Shown piece after piece: positions 63,405 through 64,000 of a stretch of DNA of 64,000 nucleotides (position 1 is the first letter of the stretch; each line of letters begins with the position of its first letter). The notes beneath the pieces were generated by a model, which did no database searches, was not told where the DNA came from, and saw only the letters and a program-made list of their open reading frames with translations. Source of the stretch: Lepus europaeus (Eukaryota > Chordata > Mammalia > Lagomorpha > Leporidae). Location: NCBI RefSeq assembly GCF_033115175.1, contig NC_084830.1, positions 42,291,409 through 42,355,408 on the forward strand, given 5' to 3'. The position numbers and the translations under genes were made by a program.

Positions 63405-63688
63405 TGTTTTTCAAGGTTTATTTATTTGAAAGACAGAGAAGAGGGAGAGACAAAGAGATGTCTACCATCTGTTGGTTCGCTCCCCAAATGGCTGCAGTGG
63501 CTGGGGCTGGAGCCATGTCAAAGCCAGGAGCCTGGTATTCTATCTGTGTCTCCCACGTGGGTGGCTGGGGCCCAAGTACTGCCATCTCAGGCCCATTAGC
63601 AGAGAGCTCGATTGGGAGCAGAACAGCCAGGACTCCAGCTGGCGCTCAGATCTAAGATGCCCATTGCTATGCCACAACATTGGCCCCT
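63405..63688 (-). mobile_element. C-repeat SINE, minus strand
   Basis: TTTTCAAGGTTTATTTATTT start, TCTACCATCTGTTGGTTCGC, and end ATGCCACAACATTGGCCCC. Confidence 0.88.
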
Positions 63689-64000
63689 GTCAAATGCTTT
63701 TTAGCAATCATTCATGGGGGATCAGTGTTTTAGAACTTTGTGAATATTTTTCTTTTCTGATAACTTGAAAAGCTTTTACCTGGTATTAGTTCTGTGAGTG
63801 GTTTTGCTTTTGTAATTTTATCCAAAAGCATTGTACAATATTGCTGCTTCCGTTTTTGTAACGTCTGTTTTGTTTTTTTTTTTTTTTTATTCCCATGAAC
63901 TTTACGAGTTCCCTTTTATATTCTTTTGTTCTCTTACCTCTTAAGACTTTTGTCAGTTCTTTGAGGTCTTTGTTCAAAGCAGCCATGTCTTTATTAGCAT
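63689..64000 (+). other. SNX31: SNX31 intron 4, distal part in window
   Basis: AT-rich sequence with a T18 run near 63874-63888. No exon or clear repeat recognised; the window ends here. Confidence 0.5.

Overview
The window is mammalian nuclear DNA, most likely European rabbit (Oryctolagus). It has spliced genes with GT-AG introns, MIR, L2, L1M, hAT and MaLR fossils shared by placental mammals, and above all about 56 copies of the tRNA-derived C-repeat SINE typical of lagomorphs. It also has an L1 3' end with the polypurine tract I associate with rabbit L1. The two genes I can identify, PABPC1 and SNX31, are neighbours in the same order and orientation in human 8q22.3, so this looks like conserved synteny.

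Layout. (1) 1-8.93 kb: the 3' three quarters of PABPC1 on the plus strand, exons 4-15 by the human count. It encodes residues ~168-636 (RRM3, RRM4, the Pro/Met/Gln-rich linker and the C-terminal MLLE domain), followed by a separate 3'UTR exon and polyA signal. (2) 8.93-49.1 kb: a gene-free intergenic stretch of about 40 kb. It holds stacked C-SINEs of at least two ages, several antisense L1 fragments, a solo MLT1-type LTR, MIR, MER5-like and L2-like fossils, microsatellites, a GC-rich unexplained block near 30.1-30.5 kb, and a roughly 4 kb unplaced block at 44.1-48.25 kb. (3) 49.19-50.25 kb: the CpG-island promoter and first two coding exons of SNX31. (4) 50-64 kb: SNX31 introns 2-4 and exons 3-4. 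The window ends inside intron 4, so only the first 107 residues (essentially the PX domain) are present.

Function. PABPC1 binds mRNA poly(A) tails in the cytoplasm. SNX31 is a PX-FERM sorting nexin of the SNX17 family that acts on endosomes. Nothing in the sequence links the two beyond their long-standing adjacency.

I found no novel multi-gene system, CRISPR array or prokaryotic-type operon. Most open reading frames between the genes are translations of C-SINEs or GC-rich chance frames. The observations most worth following up are a duplicated in-frame splice donor at SNX31 exon 1, a triplicated target site left by two SINE insertions in one L1, a strong minus-strand bias of SINEs that places exonization-prone polypyrimidine-AG tracts in the sense of SNX31, a dispersed palindromic short element, and the two unexplained blocks.
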